From Morchella semilibera (Eukaryota; Ascomycota; Pezizomycetes; Pezizales; Morchellaceae), in NCBI GenBank assembly GCA_009192285.1, contig WBVU01000011.1, forward strand, positions 2,007,178 to 2,071,177: a DNA stretch of 64,000 nt, written 5' to 3'. Positions 1 to 13,257 of the stretch are shown piece after piece (position 1 is the first letter of the stretch; each line of letters begins with the position of its first letter). The position numbers and the translations under genes are program-made. Below the pieces are notes generated by a model. It was not told the DNA's origin. It saw only the letters and a program-made list of their open reading frames with translations, and searched no databases.

Positions 1-1800
1 CCGGGAGGGTTTTACGTCCCACAACTCACAACCTCCCCAACAGCCACCAACTATCAAACTCATGAGTACAGTACCAAAAAGAGGGGTGGGATCACTACGG
101 TATTGCCGCTGATACGCTAGTAGTGTGGTAAGGATACGGTATTTCTACAGTACTCTTCCCCTAACGCGGGTTTAATTTGGTATTTGTCACCAAATCCCGT
201 AGTCCTATGGCAGCGATTTCACCCCATTTTTCATACTGTACATGTAGAAAACGCATGTCTCTCTCCATTATGTAATTTTAAGGCAGATCCACAGAGATTT
301 GCCCGGAGGCTTCTCGTCGTTTTGCGTCTGCCTTGCAGTCTACCTCGATCTCCTATCCAAACAAGGCGCTACTATTGCATAGAAAGAACGCTCCAATATC
401 GAAAACGTTTGATCAATTGATTAACCTCATTGAGCCCAGAAATACCTAGATCCATTCACCTCGAGTGCATGTAGGCCGTAGCTACCGGGGACATAAGGCA
501 AATAGCGGTGGGATTGCAGGAAATTTCACCTGATTCCACTACATGTGGCCTAGATTATATATACATGCACAAGCACATATATTATTTGTGTAGAATACGT
601 CATGTTCGATCGACTGATTGATCACCCATACATGACGTTGTTTCGACTTTATGTAGAAGTGGCTGGTTCTAACGAAGTGCGCAGATAGAAACACGCACCA
701 GCCAGAAGCCAACTTTCTTTTGTAGTTCAACACTATTACCACCGTCAATACAGATAGTTACTCATAAGTACCTCGCCACTTGCTACATGAATGAAAGTAC
801 CTTGGGTGAATTCTTTGGTAATTGAATTGGGCAATTATATCCCCCTTATCTAGCTAGTTCTTACTTCACCTCAGGCTTGAGGCGCCGTGTGTAGACGCGA
901 CCTTAAACAAACTCATTCGTAGTGCGGTGCGTAACGTGATACCGACGGGAATGTGGCTTTCAGAGCAAGATCTAGGTCCAGGAGGGTTGGAAATTCAGAG
1001 TCTATAAGGCCGGTTTCATCTTATCTGGGGATATTTTGAGGGCCGTGACAGGTGGGTGAAGGAGATAGGGCCAGGAGGAACACGTATTACGTACACTTTT
1101 AGATTATAATTACAGTGAAGGCGGTCATGGTCAATAAGAGCGTTTTAGTACACATCCTCAGAGTCTCTTTAGATACGAACTTGCTTTAGACGTACTATGC
1201 TGCGCGCATCCGCTTCCCCGTGAACCTTTACCCAAGGACACACAATCAAGCAGCAAAAGAAGAACACACAGCTACCGTAGAAAGTTCCTTTTTTTACATA
1301 AGAGTTTCAAAACGAAGACGAATTCGCGAAGCTCTAGTCTTGGCCTTAATTAGTTTGATTTCCAAGGCTGCTAGCAACTCACAAGGCGATGGCTGCCGGC
1401 CAACTCCGACTTATCCCCTACGCCTTGGAAGGACATCTGCCTGCAATTGGGCTTCCCCAAAAATTCTTCTCCAGCCAGATTTTCATAACGCTCTCTTAAT
1501 TTCTTACCGAAGTGTGGGATATAGCAAGAGTTTGGAAGCCCCAACCCCTCCGCAATCATAACGAGTGACAGTTTGTGATGATCGGTAAACCAGAGTGTTA
1601 GACATCGCCTGTGCGAACTGTTTCTGATTTAGTCCCCCATGTTCTATTAACCGGTCAGTTCGAATCTTTCTTTTGTTTGACTCAAAGATGGGTTTTAAGA
1701 CAAGATACATGTGATAAGTACATGTACCAAGTATGATATGTATAAGCGGGAATACTTTACTAGAATTGGTCGCGAAACTGCATATGTATGTAGATGTAGG

Positions 1801-1821
1801 TACATGTACCCTAACCCTAAC
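1801..1821 (+). repeat. TACATGTA abutting an interstitial telomere-like tract
   Basis: TACATGTA at 1801-1808 is followed directly by two CCCTAA units plus one base (1809-1821). CCCTAA is the C-strand form of the TTAGGG repeat used by most filamentous ascomycetes. The tract is too short to be a telomere end. It may be chance, a scar of end repair, or a factor-binding site. Confidence 0.5.
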
Positions 1822-2336
1822 ATGACCTTGAACCATTCTGTCGGGACCCCCTAAGCCACCTCCTTACAAGCACACTGCTTACATGATACACACCGGAGAT
1901 ACCTCCGCTCGATATCTCAAGCATCGTCGTCTTCCATGCGTAAAGAATAAAATCAAAGCTCAAGAGAAACATGTAGAGTAGTGAATTAAGTAGATGTCTT
2001 GCGCGAGTCGTCTCCATTTGGTTACCCTCCATTAACCCGTGCCATTAGATCCAATCTATGTAGTTAATGAAGGATCCTTGAAGGACCCATGCGTATAAAC
2101 ATGGTTTATATAGACCGGGGCAATCCAACCCTCCTCTGCTTCTGCCATATTCTCGGGTGTTAACTTGTCGAACTCCTTAGGGAGGGGGGCTGGAACGTAC
2201 CAACTACAAACCTAGCTAGAAAACTGCCAAACCTAATGTTATGATAAAGCAAGGATGGGCTCATGGCATGGAAGATAAACTTATCTGCTTAGACACATAC
2301 TGTTTCCCTCTAACTCCACTAACTCTAGGCGGCCTA

Positions 2337-2433
2337 CCGCAAGAACTCGAAAAATTGGTTGAAAGGTGTAGATCTTGTCTGCTAATAGTAATTTTGATCC
2401 CATATGCGCAGCCAATTTTTCGAGTGTTTGTGG
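2337..2433. repeat. Imperfect inverted repeat (25-bp arms)
   Basis: The arms at 2337-2361 and 2409-2433 pair at about 21 of 25 positions around the shared core CTCGAAAAATTGG, with a loop of 47 bp. The symmetry makes both strands encode similar short peptides here, so the small open frames on both strands are not evidence of genes. It could be a small foldback element or a decayed MITE. Confidence 0.5.
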
Positions 2434-4237
2434 TAGAGTCAATAATGCAAAGACTTGATGTCTATCCATAAAGTACTATATGCGAGCATCATTTATCGGA
2501 TGAGGTCTGTTCTCTATTGTAGGTACATGTTACATCATTAGCAACGGGCCTCGGCGAGCCCAGCCAACGCGAACTCACTCGATTACAGAATGCGCAAACG
2601 AGCTTGTTAATGTTGTCTTAAGATATTTAACTCCCCCCTTACCTAGTGGACTGGGGTTGTCCCGACACCCGAGTGACATCTCATGATAAGCTAACTACAT
2701 GTACATGTACCAGGGTATATATCAGGGCGCTCGCGCCTTCTCGCTAAAGTGCGATATATTTAGACTCTGTTTGTGCTACCTCACGCCACACACAAACCCA
2801 AAATACATACATCCCATCAGAGAAGGGAAGCGGGGGAAAACCTTTTTTTTTTTTATAAAAACTCTGTGGCCGTTACTTGCCCTTCTGACTTCACTGGCTC
2901 GGTTGCCCTCAAATGTCTGACCTGGCTATCTACATGTACCTATCTGATGCAGCCACCATGATCCTGGGAGGCCAAGCCAATAAGAGGTACGAAAGACCCT
3001 GTGAGTTACATCTTAGTCGTTTGTTTTTTATTCAATTGATTGATGGTACAGCGTTTCCCTGTGAAATGAGCATACAGGTAGGTAGGTATTCACCCTTGGC
3101 TGGTCATATTTTGTGGTCTTCTCTACTTTAGGGGAACGCTGGATAGGATACATGTATCTGCGACTAAGTTCAGCTGGTCTAGGTATGTACCTATAGTGTA
3201 GGTACTATATACAGGAAGATCAGACAAAAAAACTTCACTAAATACTCACTAGTGCAATGTCTAATTCAAGGACCTGCCTCTTCCCCCTTTGTAAATTCGC
3301 CGATATCACTCCGATAGGCATAGTGAGTTTGATATAGGAATGGGTCTCACCCCCCGGAACTGTCGGCCGAAGCCCGACTCCCGAACCAACCTCTTCGGCC
3401 CGTCTCTGGTGGTTTGTTTAGGTTGATTAATCACGCATTTAACTCACGTGCACCTCCCCCCCTCCTTCTCCCACACAATCGAGGGTCGCTGATTTGCGAA
3501 CATGACAACATTAGCCGCGATTGGACCAACGCAAATTATTAATGCGATTCCTTCTCTCCTTGTGAGTCAAAAGAGAGAAAATCCTTGCAACACTTTAAAA
3601 AAGCCTTTCCTTCTGGTTGCTATCCTTGGATCAGGGAAGTGGGGGCTGAAAGAAGGAAAAAGGTCGAACCGAGATATGCAGAAGCGTTTATTTAGAACAT
3701 ACCACATGCGGGTGTGGGATCTAGTATGGGGGGATCGGAATGGAATGTTCGTTTTCTGCGAACTTCATCATGTTCGATGGGATAATGACGAATGAACCAC
3801 ATGAACGTTGTCCTTTGCGCCTAAAGACGCCTTGCGCCTGCGAACCACCACAACGAGTATTCTGTATTGGTGTATGCAGGTAACGGATCCTGAGGTGTCA
3901 TGATCTAACAGCAGTTTCTATCATTAGAACAGTACCTATTCAAAATCCCCCGCAAAATGATTAATTAACCCGCACCTCTTCCAATCAGGAATCGCCGGCA
4001 AATCGTACCTACAGTAGACTAGAGTGATGGGAATCTATATTTATGAACCCACTCCCCCGACAGAGGGTGAAAGAGAAAAGTCAACAGGCTTGATACCTGT
4101 AGAGTTTTTCTTTTCGTTTTGCTTGCTAACCAAAGTATTCCAACCCGGACCAATGATGAGACGAGAAAGTTTTAAAGCCCCCATATACAAAAAAAAAACG
4201 TTTAACGCCACTTCCCAAAATATACATTAGAGTAATG

Positions 4238-4242
<5 letters not shown>

Positions 4243-4275
<33 letters not shown>
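4243..4275 (+). repeat. Poly-A run, 33 nt
   Basis: An uninterrupted run of 33 A lies in gene-free DNA. A retroposed tail is possible, but I see no recognisable retroposed sequence immediately upstream. It may equally be a slippage-expanded homopolymer. Confidence 0.9.
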
Positions 4276-4280
<5 letters not shown>

Positions 4281-4998
4281 AACTCCGTTATTTGCACCCA
4301 CCAGATAAACCGTCCAAAACATAGGAAACCTATTAAGAAAAACTCCTAGGATATCTAACTGTAGAAAGAAAGAAAAATGCACAACTATAAAAGGGTGAGG
4401 TATTAAAGAGGAGAAGAATTACAACAAAAGGGATAGGCTCAGACAGTGAGGTGAGAATAATATATGGGTTTCAAGGAGTGGGTATGTATGAGTGAGAGAA
4501 GAATGTGTAGTGTCCAGGCTGGGGAGTGAGTAAAGATCCAGGGAGGGGTGACGAAAGGAAAGAGTAGTGATTTGACAAAATCGGACTAAGTTATCGGCAA
4601 CCCCGAAGATCTAAGGTGTGCATCCGTGAAAGCTGGTGGGACAACGGCAATGATTCGACTATCCAACCACACAGTATCGTGTGGAGAAAAAGTAAAACGG
4701 CGGGTATGCGCCAAGCGGTACCTTAAGTGTGGAAGTGTGACACAGGTTTTGTAACACACAAAAGCCGAATATGTGTGCCGGGGCTGTGTCATAACAGAGA
4801 GAGTTGTTTCCGCGGAGACCAATCCATCCGCTCAACCCTTCTATCGTTGTTTCTGTTGTACAGGCTATCCGCGCCTCACCCTTCTCTTTAAACCTTCAGA
4901 ACCAATCAATGCCTTTATTTCCCTTCTTCCTTTTTTTTCCTTTTCTTTTTTTTTCTTTTTTCTTTTCCCTCTTTTCTTATGCAGCGATTATGTACGTG

Positions 4999-5643
4999 CT
5001 ACATTGTTGCACAGTTCATGTGCATTGGTGAGTATTCGACTTTACGGCCATCTGCGGTGTACCAGGTCTCGAATGTGTACTCTTCTGGAGATTTTCGCTC
5101 GGAACTTCTTCTTCGGTAATGTGACTGGTGAGACGAAGACGATGACGCTGTGGATCCTCCAGAAACCATATTTGGGGATGGCCCGTAAAACGCCGATGCG
5201 GGGGGGTATCCTGAATACTTTGGAGCAGAGCTACTATCATTAGCGGAGGGTAATGATGGTTGCTGTTGATATTGCTGTTGCTGCTGCTGTTGATATCGAT
5301 TATAATCGTAGGCCTGACATGAATCCTGCCTTGGCGATAATGGTTGCAGATATGTGCTTGTATTTGCAGGAGATGAAACTTGCGGAGGAACATATCCGTA
5401 ACCATACGAAGCTTCACTCGGGGATAGTAAGTAATGGTTATAAGGATCGTAGCTGAACTCTTGTGTGCTCGGCGAGGGTGATGGTGGTTGAGTGTATGTG
5501 TATGTCTGCAACTGCTCAATCTTGGGCGAAAAACCTCCACAGCTACTAGGGGTTGTTGCTGGAGTGCTGACCGGGGAGTTGCACCCTGGTGAGCACGAAG
5601 AGAGTGTCGAGCGTTGAGATAGTGGAGAGGAGCAATAGTCCAT
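4999..5643 (-). CDS. Low-complexity Q/S/P/Y-rich protein of unknown function
   Basis: A single open frame of 214 codons starts at an ATG in the context CACAATGG and ends at 4999. Composition is strongly biased: S/P/T-rich N-terminus, a Tyr/Pro/Ser middle, a glutamine stretch near residues 115-130 (QQQQQQQYQQQ), then a Ser run. The C-terminus is basic and more ordinary, with RRRSSERKSPEEYTFETWYT followed by ADGRKVEYSP. No catalytic or membrane signature is visible. The Q/Y/S-rich make-up is typical of fungal regulatory or RNP-associated disordered proteins, but that is only a compositional analogy. The non-repetitive C-terminal 40 residues are the part most likely to be conserved. It is the only plausible gene in the first 12 kb. 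No intron is needed to explain it, although a further 5' exon cannot be excluded. Confidence 0.55.
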   Translation of the reverse strand: MDYCSSPLSQRSTLSSCSPGCNSPVSTPATTPSSCGGFSPKIEQLQTYTYTQPPSPSPSTQEFSYDPYNHYLLSPSEASYGYGYVPPQVSSPANTSTYLQPLSPRQDSCQAYDYNRYQQQQQQQYQQQPSLPSANDSSSAPKYSGYPPASAFYGPSPNMVSGGSTASSSSSHQSHYRRRSSERKSPEEYTFETWYTADGRKVEYSPMHMNCATM

Positions 5644-6142
5644 TGTGAGACGACGAATTTCAGTGATTCTGGGATGTGTGGGAGGCGTCAGATTGTTAAA
5701 TAATTCAACAGAGACGTTTGTAGTTGGAGATGGTGGGTCTGTCTGGGGAACGTGCTAACGCGGCCTAGGAGGCTACCGGTGCCCTAATATATTCTTAACT
5801 GAACTTCCCGAAGGAGTCACAAAAGAGGGTGTATGTATGGACAGGACCTTGGCAAAAGAGTGAGAGAGCAGGTACATAAGGTACATGTCGGACAGGCAGG
5901 TAATAGGTATGGATGAATTGAATGTGGGTAGCTGGTTCTGCACATAATTAATTTCTGGAAGTAACGTGGTAGGATATTTACCAAATTGATTCGGACTTGC
6001 CCGTTTTCTGGGTTATTTTGGTTACTGGGGAAGCTCGAGTCTTTTTTAAAATATTCCCCATTCAGATCCCCAGTTACTTATTGAAGAAGGGAAGGAATTG
6101 GAGAGAGGGAATAGGAAGGGGACGGGTAGAGTGAGTGAGAAC

Positions 6143-6160
6143 TACATGTAACTACATGTA
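6143..6160. repeat. Tandem TACATGTA pair
   Basis: Two exact copies of the palindrome TACATGTA are spaced by two bases (6143-6150 and 6153-6160). They lie about 500 bp upstream of the start of the minus-strand gene at 4999-5643, a position where a promoter element could act. The same octamer recurs through the noncoding part of the window. Confidence 0.6.
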
Positions 6161-6940
6161 ATTGCACGGGCCTATCTCTTACCTGTCTATCCCTCTAATT
6201 ACATAACTCACCCCCCTTCTTGCTTTAAGGTGTCGGGCCCTAACCACTCTGGTCACCTTCCTTGGTCGACTCTAGTAAAAAGATTCTTGGCCCAGGCTTA
6301 AGCTGACGTCGGACCCTTGACCGAAGAGTGCAAATGCAGATCTCCAACTCTCTGGACTTTCTCTAAACACTAACTACCACTACACACTCACCACAGCCTT
6401 TCAAGGCATTTATTTCCTCACATTTTTTTTTTGGGGGGGGGGTGATTTCTATTTGCTAAGTGCCTTGCCCTGTTGGGGGCCATGGTTGGGTTGATCACCC
6501 ACATGGCAGTTGAGCTTAAATGACTTGATGTGACTTGATTTCCAGCATGGAAGTCCACCAGTGCACCACAATCACCCCTTCCAAAGATTTAGTTGTGCTT
6601 CGCCTCAATCAATTCCTGCTAGAAATGTCCCTTTGGGTTGAATTGGGGGGGGCTATCGTTATCGACTGGCTATATGAAACGCAACGTGTGTGCTTGTGTA
6701 CCTACTTACGTCTCCCTCCAATGCGCCGCCGTCGGACGGTCTTCCGCCCTTTTAACGGTATTCTAGAACCATAAATCTAGCACTGCTTGAACGTATCATA
6801 TCATCTTAAAGATGGTCGTCATGATATGTACCTAACTACCCCTAATTAATCCCACGATGACCAATAGAATCGATATATAGACTAAGCGTATATTGTATGA
6901 AGAGCTTCACGAAAGTAAGCAAACCCAGGCGTGTCATGTT

Positions 6941-6958
6941 CCCCCCCCCCCCCCCCCC
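6941..6958 (+). repeat. Poly-C run, 18 nt
   Basis: An uninterrupted run of 18 C in gene-free DNA. Similar C or G runs of 10 or more recur across the window. They make assembly length uncertain at these places. Confidence 0.9.
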
Positions 6959-9900
6959 AAATTCCTCCCTTAGTTCTTCCGCCCCCAGGGGATTTTTGAC
7001 GGCGGACATGGTCCTCCAAATTCTACGTTGTTGCCGTTGATTCATGGAGCTGAGTTTCTTATTATGGGTAGGTTCCTCCGAGATTGCATACCTGGGAACC
7101 ACTCGCATCCCGCAAAAAGCCCTTTTTCGAGGAAAAGAAAAGAAGAATGGGAAAGAAAACCCCCCATACACGATTATATTCGGGTGGTTCTTTGACTTGT
7201 CACGCTGGTTTCGTTGTTTCAAAGAAACTCTCGTGCCTGCGCCAGGAACCATGGGTGTGTATCGGATCGATTCCAGCTTGCGTTTCGGCGGCCGAACTCC
7301 GGTTATCGGGCGCGGGGTGCTCGGCCCCGGTAGGACGAGGATTAAACTCCAATTTTCAACGGGGAGATGTAGGTGCAGTTATTGATCAGCCTTCCTACGT
7401 ACGCATCACTGCCTACTGTTATGATAGTTGATCCAAACCGATGAAGTGTGGCTTTCACAATGGGACTTTATTTGTGACTTGTTGCAACTGCCACAAAAAG
7501 GGTACTTGCACGTCTGAGCCCACAATGTTGACTAACGATTGGGCTACGGCAACCTAATATGACTCCCCCCCCCAATTGGCATTTGGAATTATGCCTTTGT
7601 TCTTCCTATATGATGGCTCTTAAGATCCTATTTAGGGGCACACGATTGTTTCCCCTCTATAAAAATAGCCTTAAACTAGCTATCATCTGATAGAGCTGCA
7701 TGCTAACAAACCCATGATAGGTGATAACAACGTCACTGGTTTCACTTCAAAGTCCATAGCATTATAAATGGAAACTTTGCGCCTTGCCTACGATCGGCAA
7801 TGGGCTTTGAGATAGAGGGGGAGCCAGCCGGCCACTCCGATGATCATCACTAAGTGCGACTATCTATATCAGAGATCGTGGCAGAACTTTATCCAAACGC
7901 GATCAGATTTCTGACCCTAAACTGTTTCAAGCATATCAGTGGTACAAGATAATAGTTTCTCCAGTCAACTCGGTGTCTAGTCTGACGTGTTTAGATACGT
8001 TGAGTGGACTCGTGTACCCTACTGGTGACACCCCGCATCCTCAAAGAACTTTCCATCCCCAGGTACAGGTACAGGGAAAAAAGGCTTCGCGGAAACTTTA
8101 AATATAGTACCTTCTTACCAGTGCCTGGTTGACAGGCTACCTGCCTACCTGTCTACCTACTTGCCTTCTCACACATACCCCCACGAGAAAGAGATATAAT
8201 ATTCCAGTTGCTAATAGGGTGAAACACCAGGCTGCATCCTAAGTGGGTTACCGGGGGTCACTGACGCTAAAGCAAGGAAATTTATCCCCAAGTCATAACA
8301 GGCGGGCTTGAAACTCTATTGATTGGATCGAAATTCCAGGTCTTTCAACAACCCAGACGTGATTCCTTGCAGTAATTCAGCCCGCGGATCATGTGGTCAT
8401 ATGGGGGATCGCCTTGCCTGCCTTACACATGTCAGTAGTATGCTGGTTATTCTTGAATAACTATATAGAGTGCTTGGCATGTTCTATTGGGGAGGTCACC
8501 GATCTAAAAGAACATAATCATAGATTATCACTCGAAACACGGGAAAGCGGTTTCGTGCTCAACTTGTCGTTAATTGTGTGCAACGCTTTCATTCTCGATA
8601 AATAAATAACCAGATTTGGTCATTTTCACGGTTGAACTCTAAGATGTGACTATTACATGTATTTTTAGGATTATGGGGACGTGCAGGAAGAGCGACTCAG
8701 CCTACACCCTTTATCAAAGCATCAGCGCTCTAATCGTATGGAGTGATAGGTATGCCTCGGACTGTTGCTCAAAAATCCTTTAGAACATCAAAAAACATCA
8801 GAACGTTTCTAATCTAATGGCGCAGTAGTTACTTAGAACACAGGCCTCGTAGCTTAAGTCGATATCAGAGTTCAGTAGGAATCATCTAAGCTACCCGATC
8901 CGTACCAATTAACCAGTGTAAAGTCTATACGTTTATACTATCAAATCACTCTTACTAGAAGCCGGCTTCATTTACCCTCGATCGATCAGTCATTTTCATT
9001 CCCGGAAAATCTTATTACGATAGAAAGCCTATGGGTAACTATCTGACCAAGGTAGCCTATTTTACAGGCCAAACCATCTTTTTACATGCCGCAATGGAGT
9101 ACAAACCTCGCTAAAAAGGCTTTTTCGGGCAAGTTAGAGTTCCCTGCCAGCGATTTACTTTCTCCAGGCATGGTAGGTTTCTTTAATTGCATTTAGTGGC
9201 CCCTGGCCACAACCGCTCTCTAAATATAGGGGCACGGTCGCTTAATATCCAGCTGAACTTGACTATGCTCTAGGATCGAAATATTATTCCTTTTTGTTGA
9301 TGTCTGGATCCTATCAAGCCGGCCAGGGCTGCTGGTGAAAACTGGGATTAGACTGACACAAAACAGCACGGAATATATCCTGCAGCTGCTGCTGCATAGG
9401 CAAAAAAGGCGCAAACCGCAGAGCATTGACGGTGGTACTAGAACAGTCATTCGTGACGCACCACGACCTCTCTGCTACTCTAAAGATATATATCTCCAGG
9501 AGGCTAGTATCGCAGCCTCTTTGCTGGGTCCCTCCATGATTCGGAGAAGCTCAAACCCATGGCTGGTTGTACGCCTTATTTCCGCTACGACCGGTTACGT
9601 TCGAATGACCAAAGATCTTCATAACCGGCACGAAACCGGAATTGTGATTCAAGTAGACTGAACAAATCCTACAAGGACTAGTACTGCTTCTTTACTTCTG
9701 CCTAATCAACGAAGGGGATCTCTTACTACCTGGTCATGACTATCTAATGCGTTGTCAGGTTTACTCACACCTATCTATATGGAACTGCTGGACCAGTTAT
9801 ACTCGAGCTCAGGGATGTCTATTCCCTAGTATAAGTGTCCACGATCGCAAACCTTACGCCACATTTCTTATGGCTCATGAACGTTGATTGTGGATGGTTG

Positions 9901-12900
9901 TTTTAAGGTTATTGCCATTTTTGGTTAAAGCATTGACAAGGGTTTGTAAATCGGAAGTTTAATTTCCGAAGGAAAAACTTTAAAAACTTTATTTCAAGAA
10001 CCTTGGCCGGGCCCAAATCAGGCTATTTACAAAACGGGAGTCAATCATAGTATCTCCAAGAGATAAGGTTCGATGTATCAATAACCAAAAAAAAAGTAAT
10101 GATGAAACTGGCATTTGATCGGGACATAGGCGTTGTGTATTGGGGGTTCGAGTTATCGGTTTTCACTAAGACCAGCGTAAATCAGAGCCATGTTTTATGC
10201 TGGCGTGAATACGGGTTTGTGAAAGGCCTTATACAGATCAAAGTCCTCACTATCGGCAACTCCAAATATTAAAATACACACAATGGAATGTGCGTACCCT
10301 CTTGATCCGGTGTAGGGCGGAGCCGGAGCCGAGTGATCTTGTATGGACTATAAAAATTTAGATCCTGTGTGCAGTGTACTGATCGACAAAATAAACAAAA
10401 AGTGAAATGTTCTAGCTAGCTAAGCTCAGACTAAGCTTTGGATATCATGAGGGTGCGGAGAGTATGGTAGTACAGCAAGAGCTTTCTTTAAGTGTACACT
10501 CGGGACCGAAGTTCGGTACCCTTATAGCGAAAGATTACCTTGTAGAATAGCAAGCTTTAGCTGTATAGAGAATATGATTGACATACTTTGGTGTATGTTA
10601 AAAATAATTACCCACATGTTTCTAAATTAGCATCTCAAAGAAAATAGTAATATGTTATTTCTATATATATTGTTTCCGTTTTTTCCGCTCTGCCGGCCGT
10701 GGCGAGCCTACTAACTGGGTCTCTCTTGTGCAGCTGTGAGCTAAAGTAGCAAGGCCAGCTTGCGAATTTTGAGGACACCGTTAATATCGGACCCAGCGAT
10801 ATATGTTGTCCCAATTCTCCGCTTCACTTTTAGTTGTGATTTCACCTGGCCTGTGACTCTCCAATCACTTCTCCAGACTTTCAAATCCCATCTTATATAA
10901 CTTCTAAGTGAAGCGTGCCCTCCTCCAAATATAGCTTTCTAAGAGAGTTCTGACCGTTTGAGAAAAGATCATTTTGTCACACCTTGATAACCTACTTATA
11001 TTAATGAATCGGTCAATTAATCAACCAGCCTTGCTAGCCTCAAGAGCACCATGGCCGGGAAGATGCATGCGTAAATGGACTACACATAATCAATCAATCA
11101 ACCAATCTCAGGACGAGCCTTATCAATCAATCAATCAATCGAGGAACCAGAGAACCCGAGTGACCATCTGTGTGCCAAGCGAGTTCTAGTCCCACGCAAA
11201 CCTTCGACCCCAAAGCCCAGATAGCGGCCAATGACGAAGTAGAATCTCCCATATACATGTATTTATAAAGGAGTAGTATTAATAACACAATACATCATAT
11301 CTTAGCATATATATTTCGAGGCAAGTTCGCAAGACCCGCCTCATGGTAAACACCTTCAACCCCCTCTCACCAACACCTCCTAGACTAGAAGCCACAGATT
11401 CATAACGAGATATTCTAGATCGGCCATAAAGATATAGATATTGAAGTAGTTAGGCGCTACACCAAGTAACTCCGCAGCTAGAGGTATGCTGAACTATAAC
11501 CTCATCACCGTCCCCGGGGGGGGGGGGCACTAGCCTTCATATAATATTTCCTAGGTATAACCCGCTTAATTTAGGTATAAGCGATGACCTGGGAAACTTA
11601 ATTATGCTTAAGAGAAAATAAAAAGCCTATCTGAGGGCGACATCGGCTAACATGAAACCCTGCGGTGATTAGATCTGAAATCACAAGCAAAGCTTCCCAG
11701 ACTGCGCACCAAATGTTTGATGTGTTTTCGCCATAGGATGGATACACATACATCTAGCACCTATTCTGGCTCTAGGATTTCTACCTAAGTCGTTATTAAT
11801 TTCAAACCGGTGCGAAAATGGTGGTCATTTTGGGGGCTGAAGTGTCTTGAGCCATCGTCGCGCATCACGGTTCGTCACTCGAATGGGGGTGGTTTTTAGC
11901 ATCCTATTGTGTAGGTTCTTTGGGGGGGTAGATTGATTTAGATGATGAAACAAAGTGCGATTCTCGCTCCCGCCCTGGTGCGCAGGGGAGTTGATGTTTG
12001 AATACAAGCTGCGATCCCAAGTCCACAGAATCCATCTAAACTATCATTCAGGGGCAGCCTAGGGAATTGCGGTGGGAGGGGTTTGGGAGCCTTATTCTCT
12101 CGAACGTCAGATCTCTGGTACGATCTTCATCCTCGGTTCTGAAACTGCCGTTCATGGTCTAGCGTGCTCAGCCCCAAATTTGCCAAGTCCTGAGAAAGTT
12201 TAGCGTGTAGCCCTCATGCGCGCCTTACCTTCGCACCGTGTTAATGACTCGGATGGATAATCGCGGCTACTATGAGTACATTACGCACCCCGGAATACAG
12301 ACCTGGCTCACTCACCTACGTCAAGTTATCAACATACTCGACAAAACGACCACAGAAAATCGTTATGTGCCTTAGACTGATGAACTCAAAGAGATGAAGT
12401 ACACAGCTCCCCTGACCGGACGAAATACTAATTGCCAGCGCATCCCATATCCTGCCTTACTCGTCGTGAAGGGTCATGTAGACAACGTTTAGAGAGCTGA
12501 GCCTGCTCTCAAGATTTGCACACAACGCCGACGTGTTCACATACGGGCACTTTTCATCAAACCCGGTATGTTTACAGACATGTAGCTATAGGCTATAATT
12601 ACTTTTGACGGCCCTGTATCATCAATAGCTATATTTACTCCTGCATCACAGTGTGAGGCTGATTGATACCCAGGAATTTGTTTTCATAGCCTTTCCCGTC
12701 AGGTACTAAGTATTTAAATGTCCAAACATCCCCCCCCCCCCCCAAGCATTAACAGACTCATATATTAAATCGGTTTACCTTCTTCTCTACTAATATTTTA
12801 CCATAACTCTCGGGTGCTACTCCTTTTCTCGGTGCCGACCAGCCCCTTGGCTAAGTTTACTCTCGAGCTCTCTATATATTGCGACCTTGGAATATTTCAA

Positions 12901-13064
12901 ACCTCAGGTGGGAATGAATTTTAGTTAATCGACTCTTAATACATGGAAAGATATTCTTACAATGGTGGCGGATTTTGATACAGTTGTTCGCGGTTGTCTT
13001 TCATCCGATCTATATATTGGGCCCCACTATTAGCTGCAACCTTAACGTTTGACAAGAGGTCCCA

Positions 13065-13222
13065 CCAATATCCTCGTTTCTCTGATCAACCGCCGCCCAT
13101 AGGGCACCACCACCGCATGCACTGACATCTGCTCCTCTGTCCAGCAGTAGCTTCACAATATCCTCGTTCCCCTCACGAGCTGCCGCCTGCAGGGCACTGC
13201 CGAACTGTGCATTGACATCCAT
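13065..13222 (-). pseudogene. Ankyrin-repeat pseudogene fragment
   Basis: The minus strand from 13222 reads about 50 codons with ankyrin repeat character: GSALQAAAREGNEDIVKLLL then DRGADV, then a second unit ALWAAVDQRNEDI. The second unit loses its frame at about 13070. Shifting by one base continues as VGPLVKR before a stop, which matches the VKLLLDRG position of the consensus. So a frameshift and a stop end the repeat array. Large ankyrin proteins are common and fast-evolving in filamentous fungi, and this looks like a decayed remnant of one. The fragment starts only about 35 bp from a 34-nt T run at 13258-13291 (plus strand). Confidence 0.75.
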
Positions 13223-13256
13223 GCATCGTTAAAACTCTATCAAGGTTAGCCGGCAT

Positions 13257-13257
<1 letters not shown>

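Larger units (their letters stand above)
1..4998. other. Intergenic DNA, no recognisable gene
   Basis: All six frames are broken up and the short open frames (largest about 97 codons at 3502-3795) resemble no family I know. The stretch holds several TACATGTA palindromes (239, 1719, 1801, 2696, 2702, 2931 and about 3150), a telomere-like tract at 1809-1821, a quasi-palindrome at 2337-2433 and a 33-nt A run at 4243-4275. A pyrimidine-rich tract lies at about 4920-4980, just past the stop of the minus-strand gene at 4999-5643. It could be decayed transposon sequence, but I see no conserved transposase or reverse transcriptase motif to prove that. Confidence 0.6.
5644..13009. other. Long intergenic stretch, no recognisable gene
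   Basis: About 7.4 kb with only short open frames. None gives a protein I can place, including 9335-9661 (108 codons) and the overlapping frames at 6842-7431. Features seen are two tandem ACTACATGTA units at 6142-6160, an 18-nt C run at 6941-6958, clustered TCAA-type repeats at about 11090-11140 and further short G or C runs (11515-11528, 12730-12744). Base composition looks mixed and stops are frequent in all frames, which would fit old mutated transposon DNA. No diagnostic motif survives that I can read. Confidence 0.6.
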
